From CAWIOX01 sp963837775 (lineage in GTDB: Bacteria; Pseudomonadota; Gammaproteobacteria; Burkholderiales; Burkholderiaceae_D): a stretch of 64,000 nucleotides of DNA. The first letter of the stretch is position 1. Each line of letters begins with the position of its first letter. The notes beneath the pieces were generated by a model. It had not been told where the DNA came from and ran no database searches. It was given only the letters and a program-made list of their open reading frames with translations. Of this stretch, positions 48,799 through 58,615 are shown piece after piece. Position numbers and translations under genes: made by a program. The stretch lies in the NCBI GenBank assembly GCA_963837775.1, contig CAWIOX010000033.1, positions 1-64,000 of the forward strand, written 5' to 3'.

Positions 48799-50364
48799 CT
48801 AGTAATAATAAAACCGCAGCAGCAGCTGGGTCAGGATCACCCCGACCAGCAAGCCGCTGCCGAAATAGATCGCGGTGCTCAGCAGGCGATTGGTGCGCTT
48901 TTGCTCGTCCAGCAGATTTTTCAGCAACTCGGTATTTTGCTGCTGCGGCTGGCCGGCGATGCTCAGCGCGTGATGCGCGAGGCGCGGCAATTGCGGCAAC
49001 AGCTGGCTATAGCGCGGCGCCTCCGCCTTGAGCCGTTCGAGCAGGCCGCGCCAGCCGATCTGGTCGCTCATCCAGCGCTCCAGATACGGCTTGGCGGTTT
49101 TCCACAAATCGAGTTCGGGGTCGAGCTGACGGCCCAGGCCTTCGATGTTGAGCAAGGTCTTTTGCAGCAGCACCAGTTGCGGCTGCACCTCGACATTGAA
49201 GCGGCGCGAAGTCTGGAACAGGCGCAGCAGGACTTGTCCGAACGAAATGTCTTTCAGCGGGCGGTCGAAGATCGGCTCGCAGCAGGCGCGCACCGCCGAT
49301 TCCAGCTCATCGACCCGGGTTTCTTTCGGCGCCCAGCCCGATTCGATGTGCGCTTCCGCCACCCGCTTGTAGTCGCGCCGGAAGAAGGCCAGGAAGTTTT
49401 GCGACAGGTAATCCTTGTCGAAGTCGTTCAGGGTGCCGACGATGCCGAAATCGAGCGCGATGTAGCGCCCGAAGGTAGCCGGGTCGGTCGATACCAGGAT
49501 ATTGCCGGGATGCATGTCGGCATGGAAAAAACCGTCCCGGAACACCTGGGTGAAGAAAATCTCGACGCCATCGCGCGACAGCTTCTTCATGTCGATGCCG
49601 GCGGCCGCCAGCCGGTCGAGCTGGGAAATCGGTATCCCGTTCATGCGCTCCATCACGATCACCGAGGATGAACAGTAATCCCAGAACATCTCGGGCACCA
49701 CCAGCAGATCCGAATCGGCAAAGTTGCGCCGCAGCTGGCTGCCGTTGGCCGCTTCGCGCATCAGGTCCAGCTCGTCGTGCAGGTATTTGTCGAATTCGGC
49801 GACGACTTCCTTCGGCTTCAGGCGTTTGCCGTCGGCCCACAGCCGTTCGATCAGGTCGGCCGCGATATGCATCAGCGCGACATCCTTGTCGATCGAATTC
49901 TTCATGCCGGGGCGCAGCACCTTGACCGCCACTTTCTTGCCGTCTTTCAGGGTCGCGAAATGGACCTGCGCGATCGATGCCGAGGCCACCGGTACCCGCT
50001 CGAAATCGGCGAACAGATCATGCGGATGCGCGCCCAGCGATTTTTCGATTTGCGCAATCGCCAGGTCGGAATCGAAAGGCGGCACCCGATCCTGCAATCG
50101 GGCCAGTTCGTCGGCGATATCGGGCGGCATCAGGTCGCGCCGGGTCGACAGCACCTGGCCGAACTTGACGAAGATCGGTCCCAGGTCTTCCAGCGCACGG
50201 CGCAGCCGCTCGCCGCGCGGCGCGGAAATGTCGCGCCAGAAAATCAGCGTGTCGATCAGCTTCGCAGTACGCGGGATCGCCAGGCCGGAGATCGCGATCT
50301 CGTCCAGGCCGTAACGGATCGCGACGCGCGCGATCTTGAACAGCCGCAGGAATTTCATGATCAT
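48799..50364 (-). CDS. ubiB: Ubiquinone biosynthesis protein UbiB (ABC1/ADCK kinase-like)
   Basis: A 521-residue member of the UbiB family, needed for ubiquinone synthesis. Its atypical kinase fold has the signature KxGQ in PIFVKFGQVLSTR. Also visible are the Ala-rich loop VASASIAQVHFA, the catalytic-type loop FFHADMHPGNILV and the metal-binding ALDFGIVG. Two C-terminal transmembrane helices run to the end (STAIYFGSGLLVGVILTQLLL). The start overlaps the ubiJ stop by 4 bases. Part of a ubiE-Tim44-ubiJ-ubiB run. Confidence 0.96.
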   Translation of the reverse strand: MIMKFLRLFKIARVAIRYGLDEIAISGLAIPRTAKLIDTLIFWRDISAPRGERLRRALEDLGPIFVKFGQVLSTRRDLMPPDIADELARLQDRVPPFDSDLAIAQIEKSLGAHPHDLFADFERVPVASASIAQVHFATLKDGKKVAVKVLRPGMKNSIDKDVALMHIAADLIERLWADGKRLKPKEVVAEFDKYLHDELDLMREAANGSQLRRNFADSDLLVVPEMFWDYCSSSVIVMERMNGIPISQLDRLAAAGIDMKKLSRDGVEIFFTQVFRDGFFHADMHPGNILVSTDPATFGRYIALDFGIVGTLNDFDKDYLSQNFLAFFRRDYKRVAEAHIESGWAPKETRVDELESAVRACCEPIFDRPLKDISFGQVLLRLFQTSRRFNVEVQPQLVLLQKTLLNIEGLGRQLDPELDLWKTAKPYLERWMSDQIGWRGLLERLKAEAPRYSQLLPQLPRLAHHALSIAGQPQQQNTELLKNLLDEQKRTNRLLSTAIYFGSGLLVGVILTQLLLRFYYY

Positions 50365-50939
50365 TGGCTGCGCCCTTCCAGTTTTTCAATCCGTTTGCCG
50401 ATGCGATCCACATCATCGCGCAGGCGGCTCACTTCACTGGAAAAATCGGCGACCACCTGCGGCCGCAGCAGGGTCGGATTTTCTTCCAAAAAATATTCCG
50501 CGGCGTTTTCCAGCAGCTTGTGCGGGGTCGAAGCGGCATTCGCAAACACTGCTTTGGCAGCGCCAACGATGCGCACCGCCGCGATATCGCCCACCACCCG
50601 GCCCAGGTCGGCCTCGACCTCCCAGCGCAGGGTCTGGCTCAGCTGCGAAATCGTATTCGCGAAATCGGCATCACCCTCGATCGTCACATAGGAAAATGCC
50701 CGTTCGCGGTTTTGCAGGATCAACGGCAAATCGGCCAGCTTGACGCGGATCGTCACGCTCGACGGTTCATCCGGCGCCACCGATTCGAGCATGCCATCGC
50801 GCGCCACCTTGAGCCGGACGGCAAAAATGCCGGCATCCATGCAGGCCACTTTGCCGGCATGGATCGCGAGCTTGTCGCGCGCCCATGGCTCCTGTGCCAG
50901 CAAGTGGTTGATCGCGGCGGGGAAAACGGAAGGAAGCAT
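50361..50939 (-). CDS. ubiJ: Ubiquinone biosynthesis accessory factor UbiJ (SCP2 domain)
   Basis: A 192-residue protein that in E. coli acts with UbiK as a lipid-binding scaffold for the Ubi complex. It starts at ATG 50939 (MLPSVFPAAINHLLAQEPWARDKLAIHAGK). The SCP2-like region is VKLADLPLILQNRERAFSYVTIEGDADFANTISQLSQTLRWEVEADLGRVVGD. A C-terminal helix with EVSRLRDDVDRIGKRIEKLE looks coiled-coil. It is translationally coupled to ubiB (4-base overlap). Confidence 0.9.
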   Translation of the reverse strand: MLPSVFPAAINHLLAQEPWARDKLAIHAGKVACMDAGIFAVRLKVARDGMLESVAPDEPSSVTIRVKLADLPLILQNRERAFSYVTIEGDADFANTISQLSQTLRWEVEADLGRVVGDIAAVRIVGAAKAVFANAASTPHKLLENAAEYFLEENPTLLRPQVVADFSSEVSRLRDDVDRIGKRIEKLEGRSQ

Positions 50940-50964
50940 AATTTTACAAAGTTCATCGTTACAA

Positions 50965-50996
50965 AAAGAAAACCGCCCGTGACGGTTCACGGGCGG
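50965..50996 (-). terminator. Rho-independent terminator between the Tim44-like gene and ubiJ
   Basis: A perfect 10-bp stem CCGCCCGTGA/TCACGGGCGG (50973-50982 with 50987-50996) is followed on the minus strand by TTTTCTTTTT. It would separate ubiE-Tim44 transcripts from ubiJ-ubiB. Confidence 0.82.
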
Positions 50997-51035
50997 CTTC
51001 GGGTTGAGCAGTGTGCCGGTTCAGCCCTGCCGGCT

Positions 51036-51972
51036 TCAGGACAGCTGCTGGATACCGGCCAGCAGCCAGCCGCCCTGCCCTGCCAGCGGCTTGGACAGGT
51101 TCCAGACTTCGGCAAAGGGTTCGGCCGCAGATTTCGCATCTTCCTTGATCATGCCGTCGAACTTGACGCTGGCCAGGTAATTGCCGCCCACCGTTTCAAT
51201 GCCCAGCAATTCGGCGTTGATCGACACCACATCGGTATTGTTGATCGCGCTGCCGCGCTCCTGCAGGTCCAGCTTCAGCTCCGCATACATTTCCGGGGTC
51301 GTGAATTCGCGGATATCGTCGATATCGGCCTTGTCCCAGGCTGCCTGCAGGCGGATGAAATGGGTTTTCGCATGGCGCAGGAAACCCGGCGCGTCGAAAT
51401 CGGCCGGCACGCTCCAGGTCGCGGCGTTGGCTGCACCAATTGCCGCGGGTTCGGCCTGAAGTGCTGCAGGTTGTTGCGGCATCGGGGTCGGTTCGATGCG
51501 CGAGCCGATTTCCGGCGTATAAGCCGATGACGCCGCACCCGGATAGGACGGCGACATGCGGTGGACGTTGCCGTTATCTCGCATCCTTGCGGCGCAACAT
51601 GCGGATGACGAACATCACCGCAAACGCCAGCAGTCCAACCATCAACAAGGTGCCGAGCATGCTGCCGAGGGCGCCGCCCATGCCGAAATGCGACAGCAAG
51701 GCGCCTAAGCCCAGGCCGAGCAGCGCGCCGCCCAGAATGCCCTTCCACGGGCTGGGCTTGGGCGGTATCGCGCCCGGTGCCGGCGCGGCAGCAGGCGCTG
51801 CCGGTTTGGCCTGATTGCTCGCTGGCGCCGGTGCCGGCGCTGCTTTCTGTGTCACATTCTGCGATTGACGGCCAAAGCTGCGGCCACCGCCGAGGCGCCT
51901 GGCGTCGGCATCGCTGACCACCATCGACAAGGCGCTGATGACCAGCATCAGACTGAGCAGGAATTTTTTCAT
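51036..51972 (-). pseudogene. Tim44-domain lipoprotein-like/secreted protein, one frameshift
   Basis: Two adjoining frames give one ~312-residue protein. The first (51574-51972) has a signal peptide (MKKFLLSLMLVISALSMVVSDADA), a Pro/Ala-rich linker and one or two membrane helices (LGGALLGLGLGALLSHFGMGG, GTLLMVGLLAFAVMFVI). It stops at RRKDAR. The second (51036-51584) continues with a linker (AYTPEIGSRIEPTP) and a Tim44-like C-domain (DAPGFLRHAKTHFIRLQAAWDKADIDDIREFTTPEMYAEL). In related proteins these parts form one chain, so a one-base error near 51580 is likely. Two genes overlapping by 11 bases is the alternative. It is placed between ubiE and ubiJ. Confidence 0.78.
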
Positions 51973-51980
51973 GGTGACTC

Positions 51981-52716
51981 CTAAAATTTAATTCCGGTGT
52001 GAAGCGCTGCAACACCTGCCGTCAAATTGAAATACTCGACGCGTTCCAGGCCGGCTTCCTGCATCATCGTTTTCAAGGATTCCTGATCCGGATGCATGCG
52101 GATCGATTCGGCCAGATAACGGTAGCTGTCGGAATCATTCGCGATTTTCTTGCCCAGCCACGGCAACACCGAGAACGAATACACGTCATACGGTTTTTGC
52201 AGCAGTTCGCAGACCTTGGAGAATTCCAGCACCAGCAATTTTCCGCCCGGCTTCAAGACCCGCCGCATTTCCGACAGCGCCACATCCTTGTGCGTCATGT
52301 TGCGCAGGCCGAACGCGACCGTCACGCGGTCGAAATAATTATCCGGAAACGGCAGCTTCTCCGCGTCGCACAACATGGTCGGCGTCGACAAGCCCTGGTT
52401 CAGCAGCCGGTCGCGGCCGACGCGCAGCATCGATTCATTGATGTCGGTCAGCCAGACTTCGCCGCGACGCACCGGCCTGTTTTGCGAATACCTTGGACAG
52501 GTCGCCGGTGCCGCCGGCGATGTCGAGCACCTTGAAACCTGGCCGCACGCCGGCCTGGGCGATGGTGAACGCCTTCCAGATCCGATGCAAACCGGCCGAC
52601 ATCAGGTCATTCATCACGTCGTATTTGGCGGCGACGGAGTGAAAGACCTCGGCGACCTTATGTACTTTTTCGTCTTCGGAGACGGTTGTATAACCGAAAT
52701 GTGTCGTGTTTGTCAT
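51981..52716 (-). pseudogene. ubiE: Ubiquinone/menaquinone C-methyltransferase UbiE, one frameshift
   Basis: A SAM methyltransferase of quinone synthesis. The two frames join to ~244 residues, the normal length. The first frame (from ATG 52716) gives MTNTTHFGYTTVSEDEKVHKVAEVFHSVAAKYDVMNDLMSAGLHRIWK and the SAM motif VLDIAGGTGDLSKVFAKQAG. The second gives RRGEVWLTDINESML, CDAEKLPFPDNYFDRVTVAFGLRN and the end YFNLTAGVAALHTGIKF. The break is at about 52470; one extra base in the GGTGCGTCG stretch explains it. UbiE is needed for respiration on ubiquinone, so an error in the sequence is the likelier explanation. Confidence 0.9.
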
Positions 52717-52776
52717 GATTGCAAGCAGGCAAAAGTGTGTCGCATTATACCCAGTGCGGGTTTGGCACGCACCATT

Positions 52777-53217
52777 TCAATGACTATGTCCGCAGCCGTG
52801 GCCGCCCGCGTCCTTGGCGGTCATCGAGGCGTCGCGCCCGCTTTCACCGGCAAATCCGGCAGCGACCAGGCGTTGCAGGTAATCCTGCCACAGGCCGGCC
52901 TGGTTCTCGCCCAGCCAGTACAGGTAATCCCAGGTATAGATCCCGGTATTGTGGCCATCGTTGAAGTGCGGCTGCACCGCGTAGTTGCCGACCGGCTCCA
53001 GCGCAGTCAATTCGACCTCACGCTTGCCGGTCTGCAGGACTTCCTGTCCCGGGCCGTGGCCGCGCACTTCGGCCGATGGCGAATAGACCCGCAGCAACTC
53101 GAACGGCAGCACGAACGCCGCGCCATCGGCAAACGCGATTTCCAGCACGCGCGATTGCTTGCGCACCGTGAGTGCGGTCGGGACAGGGCTTGGTGCGCTT
53201 TGTTTTGATCCGGCCAT
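52777..53217 (-). CDS. DUF971 protein (GBBH-like N-terminal domain)
   Basis: A 146-residue protein. From ATG 53217 (MAGSKQSAPSPVPTAL) it shows the DUF971 fold: LTVRKQSRVLEIAFADGAAFVLPFELLRVYSPSAEVRGHG, then VGNYAVQPHFNDGHNTGIYTWDYLYWLG. A His/Gly/Cys-rich end (GGHGCGHSH) may bind metal. Standalone DUF971 proteins are often near Fe-S or quinone genes; the function is not established. It lies upstream of ubiE on the same strand, so is probably co-transcribed. Confidence 0.88.
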   Translation of the reverse strand: MAGSKQSAPSPVPTALTVRKQSRVLEIAFADGAAFVLPFELLRVYSPSAEVRGHGPGQEVLQTGKREVELTALEPVGNYAVQPHFNDGHNTGIYTWDYLYWLGENQAGLWQDYLQRLVAAGFAGESGRDASMTAKDAGGHGCGHSH

Positions 53218-53239
53218 GATGATGCTTTCCAAATTTGTT

Positions 53240-53668
53240 TTAATTCCGGTGCGCCAGGCGCAACGCAATCGCGTCGCGCAAGGCCGGCAACAGCGCCCTG
53301 CGCTGCGCCAGACTCATCGCGCTGCGCGCCACCCGCTGGGCCGCGGCCCATACCGGAGCGGGGAAATGCTTATCCTGCACATAGCGCGGGATAATGTGCC
53401 AGTGCAGATGCGGCACCATATTGCCGAAACTGGCCAGATTGATCTTGTCCGGGCGCATCACCTCGCGCACCGCGGACTCGACCTGCCAGACCGCATCCAT
53501 CAAGCCGTTGCGCTCGGCGGCAGGCAAGTCCGTCATTTCCTGCACATGGCTGTCCCAGATCACCCGGCAAAAGCCCGGATAGTCGGGATCATCGACCAGC
53601 ACCACCCGCCATTGCGCGCCGCGATGAATGATCTCGCCGCCGTCCTGCTCGCATAATTCACAAGTCAT
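53240..53668 (-). CDS. HIT family protein
   Basis: A 142-residue histidine-triad hydrolase-like protein. It starts MTCELCEQDGGEIIHRGAQWRVVLVDDPDYPGF. The triad HLHWHIIPRY (HxHxHxx) is at about residues 97-106. Two cysteines (CELC) at the N-terminus are typical of this subgroup. It probably hydrolyses nucleoside phosphoramidate-type bonds; the in vivo substrate is unknown. It sits 8 bases after the FAD/Fe-S oxidoreductase gene stop. Confidence 0.92.
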   Translation of the reverse strand: MTCELCEQDGGEIIHRGAQWRVVLVDDPDYPGFCRVIWDSHVQEMTDLPAAERNGLMDAVWQVESAVREVMRPDKINLASFGNMVPHLHWHIIPRYVQDKHFPAPVWAAAQRVARSAMSLAQRRALLPALRDAIALRLAHRN

Positions 53669-53676
53669 TATCGGCC

Positions 53677-56600
53677 TCAGACCAGTACCCGCTCGATGCC
53701 GCCGGCATTGGCGCGCGCCACATATTCCGGCAACCAGTTCTCGCCCAGAATATGCCTGGCCATCTCGATGACGATGTAATCGGCGGTGGTATCGGAGTCA
53801 TCGTTGTAACGCGACAAGCCTTGCAGGCAGGACGGGCACGAAGTCAGGATTTTCACATCGCCGCTAAAGCCGTCGGCCCGCAGCTTGTCCGCACCTTTGA
53901 TCATTTCCTCTTCCTTGCGGAAACGGACCTGGGTCGAGATGTCGGGACGGCTGACCGCCAGCGTGCCGGACTCGCCGCAGCAACGCTCGTTTTTCTCGAT
54001 CTTGACATGATCGACGGTGCTGATCAGCGCATTGATGGTCTTGCCCGACTCCTGCAGCTTCATCGGATTGTGGCAAGGCTCATGGTACATATAGCGGGTA
54101 CCGTTGACGCCCTCCAGCTTCATGCCCTTCTCGAGCAGGAATTCATGGATGTCGATGATGCGGCTGCCAGGGAATATCTTGTCGAATTCATAGGTCGCCA
54201 GCTGGTCGTAGCAGGTGCCGCAGGACACCACGACGGTCTTGATGTCGAGATAGTTCAGCGTATTGGCCATGCGATGGAACAGCACGCGGTTGTCGGTCAT
54301 CATCTTCTCGGCCTTGTCGAACTGTCCGGCACCGCGTTGCGGATAACCGCAGCACAGGTAGCCCGGCGGCAGCACGGTTTGCACGCCGACCTGCCACAGC
54401 ATCGCCTGCGTCGCCAGCCCGACTTGCGAGAACAGGCGTTCCGAACCGCAACCGGGGAAGTAGAACACCGCTTCGGTGTCGGCAGTCGTGGTTTGCGGAT
54501 CGCGGATGATCGGCACGATCTTGTCGTCTTCGATATCGAGCAGCGCGCGCGCGGTTTTCTTCGGCAGATTGCCCGGCATCTTCTTGTTGATGAAGTGGAT
54601 CACCTGCTCTTTGATGGCCGGCTTGCCGACGGTGGCCGGCGGCGCCTTGGTCTGCTTCTTCGCGAACTTCTTCAGGATGTCGTGGCCGAAACGCTGCGCC
54701 TTGTAACCCCAGCCTATCATCGCGGTGCGCGTCGCGTTGATGGTCGCAGGGTCGGTCGCGTTCAGGAAGAACATCGAGGCGGCGGTGCCTGGATTGAACT
54801 TCTTCTGTCCCATCTTGCGCAGCAGGTTGCGCATGTTCATCGATACGTCGCCGAAATCGATGTCGACCGGGCATGGCGTGACGCACTTGTGGCATACCGT
54901 GCAGTGGTCGGCCACGTCGGAAAACTCGTCCCAGTGCTTGATCGAAATGCCGCGCCGGGTCTGTTCTTCATACAGGAAGGCCTCGACCAGCAGCGAAGTT
55001 GCAAGAATTTTGTTGCGCGGCGAATACAGCAGATTGGCGCGCGGCACATGGGTCGAGCAGACCGGCTTGCACTTGCCGCAGCGCAGGCAGTCCTTGACGC
55101 TGTTGGCGATCGCGCCGATGTCGCTTTGCTGCATGATCAGCGACTCGTGCCCCATCAGGCCGAACGATGGCGTGTAGGCATTGCGCAGGTCGGCGCCGGC
55201 CAGCAACTTGCCCTTGTTGAAGCGGCCTTCCGGATCGATGCGCTGCTTGTAATCGCGGAATTCGCTGATTTCGTCTGCGGTCAGGTATTCGATCTTGGTG
55301 ATGCCGATCCCGTGTTCGCCCGAAATCACGCCATTCAGCGAACGCGCCAGCGCCATGATGCGGTCCACCGCGGCGTGCGCATCCTGCAGCATCTGGTAAT
55401 GGTCGGAGTTGACCGGCAGGTTGGTATGCACATTGCCGTCGCCCGCATGCATGTGCAGCGCGACGAACACGCGGCCGCGCAGCACGCGCTTGTGGATCGC
55501 CGTGCATTCTTCCAGGATCAGCTTGAAGGCGCCGCCATTGAAAATCTGGCGCAAGCTGGCGCGCACTTCCTGCTTCCACGACACGCGCACGGTCCTATCC
55601 TGCAACAGATGGAACACCTGCGCATCGGGCTGCCTGCCCAGGCGTTCGTCAAACACGGCCGCCAGTTTTTCCAGGCCCAGCGCGATCAGCGCATCCTTGG
55701 CCTGAACCAGCGGCTGGTCGATGTGTTCCAGCAGATAGCTCCAGCGCGCATGGACTGGCATCGAGCAACTGGCTGGCCTGCGCCACGCGGTCTTCCAGCA
55801 TCTCGGCATCGGGAATGTCGTCGCCTTCGGCGTCTTCGCTCTTGCCGACCGGCAGATTGCCGGCGGCAAAGAAATCGCGCAACTCGTCGAGCAGCTGCAG
55901 CTTGTTCCTGATCGACAGTTCGATATTGATGTGCTCGATACCGTCGGTATATTCGCCCATGCGGTCGAGCGGAATCACTACGTCTTCGTTGATCTTGAAC
56001 GCATTGGTATGCTTGGAAATGGCGGCAGTGCGCGCCCGGTCGAGCCAGAACTTCTTGCGCGCTTCCGGCGATACCGCAACGAAGCCTTCGCCGACGCGGG
56101 TGTTGGCGATGCGCACCACTTCGGAGGCCGCCTGCGCGACCGCGTTCTCGTCGTCGCCGACGATGTCGCCGAACAAGGCCATCTTCGGCAGCACGCCGCG
56201 CTTGGATTTGGTCGCATAGCCGACTGCGCGCAGATAACGCTCGTCCAGATGCTCCAGACCGGCCAGGCGGATCGACGCATAGTCGGCGCCGCCGGTTTTC
56301 GGCAGATTGTCGAGGTAATCCTTGATTTCGACGATGGACGGGATCGCATCGCGCGCCTGGCCGAAAAATTCGAGGCAGACGGTGCGCGCGAATTTCGGCA
56401 TCTTGTGCAGAATCCAGCGCGCCGACGTAATCAGGCCGTCGCAACCTTCTTTCTGCACGCCGGGCAAACCGGCCAGGAATTTGTCGGTAACGTCCTTGCC
56501 CAGGCCTTCCTTGCGGAACTTGCGGCCCGGGATTTCCAGCATCTCGGTCTTGAACGGCGTATTGCTGCGTCCTTTTTCGGCCGGATGGGTCCATTCGAGC

Positions 56601-57682
56601 TTGAATTTGGCCAGCGGCGTATCGTGGATCTTGCCCAGGTTGTGCTCGATGCGCGTGACTTCCAGCCAGTCGCCGTTCGGGTCGACCATGCGCCAGGAAG
56701 CCAGATTATCGAGTGCAGTGCCCCACAATACGGCTTTCTTGCCGCCGGCGTTCATCGCGACATTGCCGCCGATGCAGGACGCTTCGGCCGAGGTCGGATC
56801 GACCGCGAACACGAAACCGGCCTTCTCGGCCGCATCCGACACGCGCTTGGTCACCACGCCGGCGCCGGAAAAGATGGTCGCATATTCGCGATCCACGCCC
56901 GGCAGCATGGTCATTTCGACCGCGCCCAGCTGTTCCAGCTTTTCGGTATTGATCACGGCCGACAAGGGCGTGAGCGGAATCGCGCCGCCGGTGTAACCAG
57001 TGCCGCCGCCGCGCGGGATGATGGTGAGTCCTAGCTCGATACAGGCTTTGACCAGCCCCGCCATCTCGTCTTCGGTATCCGGCGTCAGCACCACGAATGG
57101 GTATTCGACGCGCCAGTCGGTGGCGTCGGTCACGTGCGATACGCGCGACAGGCCGTCGAACTTGATGTTGTCCTTTTCGGTGTAGCGGCCCAGCACCTTG
57201 TTGGCGCGCTTGCGCAGATCGTAGGTCTGGCGGAACTCTTCGGCAAAATCGGCGACTGCCTTGCGCGCCGCATGCAGCAGGGATTCGACGCTGATGCTGC
57301 GCGCCATCGCGGCGGCATCGCCGGCATCGGCCAGATCGGTGCTGACCCGGCGCCGCTCGACTTCCGCCAAGCGGTGATTCAGCGCATCGATCAGGTCCTG
57401 ACGGCGCTTCGGATTGTCGAGCATGTCGTCCTGCAGGTAAGGATTGCGCCTTACCACCCAGATATCGCCCAGCACTTCGTACAACATGCGCGCGGAGCGA
57501 CCGGTCTGGCGCGCACCGCGCAGGGTATCCAGCTGTTTCCAGGCGTCCTCGCCCAGCAGGCGGATCACGATCTCACGGTCGGAAAACGAAGTGTAGTTGT
57601 ATGGAATTTCGCGCAGACGGGTCGGCGCAGCGCCATGCGGCGCTTCGGAAAGGAGAGTTTGGATTTGTGCGGGGGCGTTCAT
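53677..57682 (-). pseudogene. Large FAD/Fe-S oxidoreductase (D-lactate dehydrogenase-like), one frameshift
   Basis: Across a frame change near 55755 the gene encodes ~1334 residues. The N-terminal part (DUF3683-like, YNYTSFSDREIVIRLLGEDAWKQLD) is followed by an FAD-binding_4 domain (EYPFVVLTPDTEDEMAGLVKACIELGLTIIPRGGGTGYTGG). An FAD oxidase C domain, two 4Fe-4S motifs (CLRCGKCKPVC and CTVCHKCVTPCPVD) and two CCG domains (YLCCGYPQRGAGQ, NERCCGESGTLAV) follow. It is a probable membrane-associated 2-hydroxyacid dehydrogenase feeding electrons to quinone. At the break, DASP and HARWSYLLEHI should join; one extra C accounts for it. Both halves are otherwise free of stops. Confidence 0.9.
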
Positions 57683-57850
57683 CGGCTTGGTAAATTAGAC
57701 TGACCCTAAAGAGCCATTCTAGCGTATTGCGCTGCACCACGCGGGAACACCCTTACGCTTCACAAGTGTTAGCCGGTCACGTCGGCTGCAATGATTTCCT
57801 GAGTGCAACCGCACAGTTCCGGCCATTTTTTGCAAATACACGATTTTTAA

Positions 57851-57925
57851 CGGGGTATATTGGCAAACATGGTGCCTGCCGCAATATTCATAAGCCCGAT
57901 ATTTTATACTGCCACCAGTATATTA
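57851..57925 (-). repeat. Dispersed 3'-end repeat, copy F
   Basis: Minus-strand reading: AATATACTG with perfect arms ATACTG-N4-CAGTAT, then TTGCGGCAGGCACCATG and ATATACCCCG. It begins 11 bases after the yqaA-like stop. Confidence 0.8.
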
Positions 57926-57936
57926 TTATTCGGCAG

Positions 57937-58428
57937 CTATCCCATCCATTGCGCCAGTTGTCGCCAGATGCCGTCTGATACATGCAGCAACAACCATGTG
58001 ATCGTCACGTAACGCAAGAACTTGCCGATCGCCATATACAGCACGCTGGGCCAAAACGGCAATTTGAGCCAGCCGCCCAGGGTACAGATCGGGTCGCCGA
58101 TCGCGGGCACCCAGGCCAGCAGCATCGTCTTCGCGCCATAACGCTGCAACCAGCCGAACCAGCGGCTCTCGCGCTCTTTGGCAAACGCCAGCTTGGCGCC
58201 ATAGCCGATCCAGTAATTGACCGCGCCACCCAGCGTATTGCCGAATGTTGCCACCAGAATCGCCGGCCAGAACAGGCTCTGGTTGGCCTTGATCACCGCA
58301 AACACCAGCGGCTCCGAACCCAGCGGTATCAGGGTTGCCGCGATGAAAGCAATCAGGAAAACCGAACTCAGCCCGACTTGCGGCAGCGCCAAAACCCCCA
58401 ACAGCCAGTAAATTGCAGATTCAATCAT
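57937..58428 (-). CDS. YqaA family (DedA/SNARE-associated) membrane protein
   Basis: A 163-residue membrane protein. It starts at ATG 58428 (MIESAIYWLLGVLALPQVGLSSVFLIAFIAATLIPLGSEPL). About four hydrophobic segments are visible. The family motif FGNTLGGAVNYWIGYGAK and the GDPICTLGGWLKLPFWPSVLYMAIGKFLRY stretch match YqaA-type members of the DedA superfamily. That superfamily is linked to lipid-carrier flipping and membrane homeostasis. The larger ORF from 58479 adds a non-family N-terminus. It is divergent from ilvA. Confidence 0.9.
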   Translation of the reverse strand: MIESAIYWLLGVLALPQVGLSSVFLIAFIAATLIPLGSEPLVFAVIKANQSLFWPAILVATFGNTLGGAVNYWIGYGAKLAFAKERESRWFGWLQRYGAKTMLLAWVPAIGDPICTLGGWLKLPFWPSVLYMAIGKFLRYVTITWLLLHVSDGIWRQLAQWMG

Positions 58429-58461
58429 GTGAGGCTTCGGACGCTCATGTAAAAAACGTCC

Positions 58462-58467
58462 ATTATA
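58462..58467 (-). promoter_or_regulatory. -10 box of the yqaA-like gene
   Basis: A perfect TATAAT on the minus strand lies 33 bases upstream of the ATG. No good -35 is visible. Confidence 0.4.
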
Positions 58468-58615
58468 ATAAATGACCACTTGGCATTTTTCACATCCTTG
58501 TCATGGCCAAGCGCCTATCCGCGTTGAGGCCGACTCAACCGACCGGCCACCAGCCATGCTCGAACCGGATTGAGAACGAGATGATGCCGCCCCATACCGA
58601 TGCCACCAGACCATA

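Noticed and set aside
53752..55911. 719-residue open frame opposite the FAD/Fe-S enzyme
   Set aside because: It is antisense to a gene with clear FAD and Fe-S motifs and has no recognisable domain.
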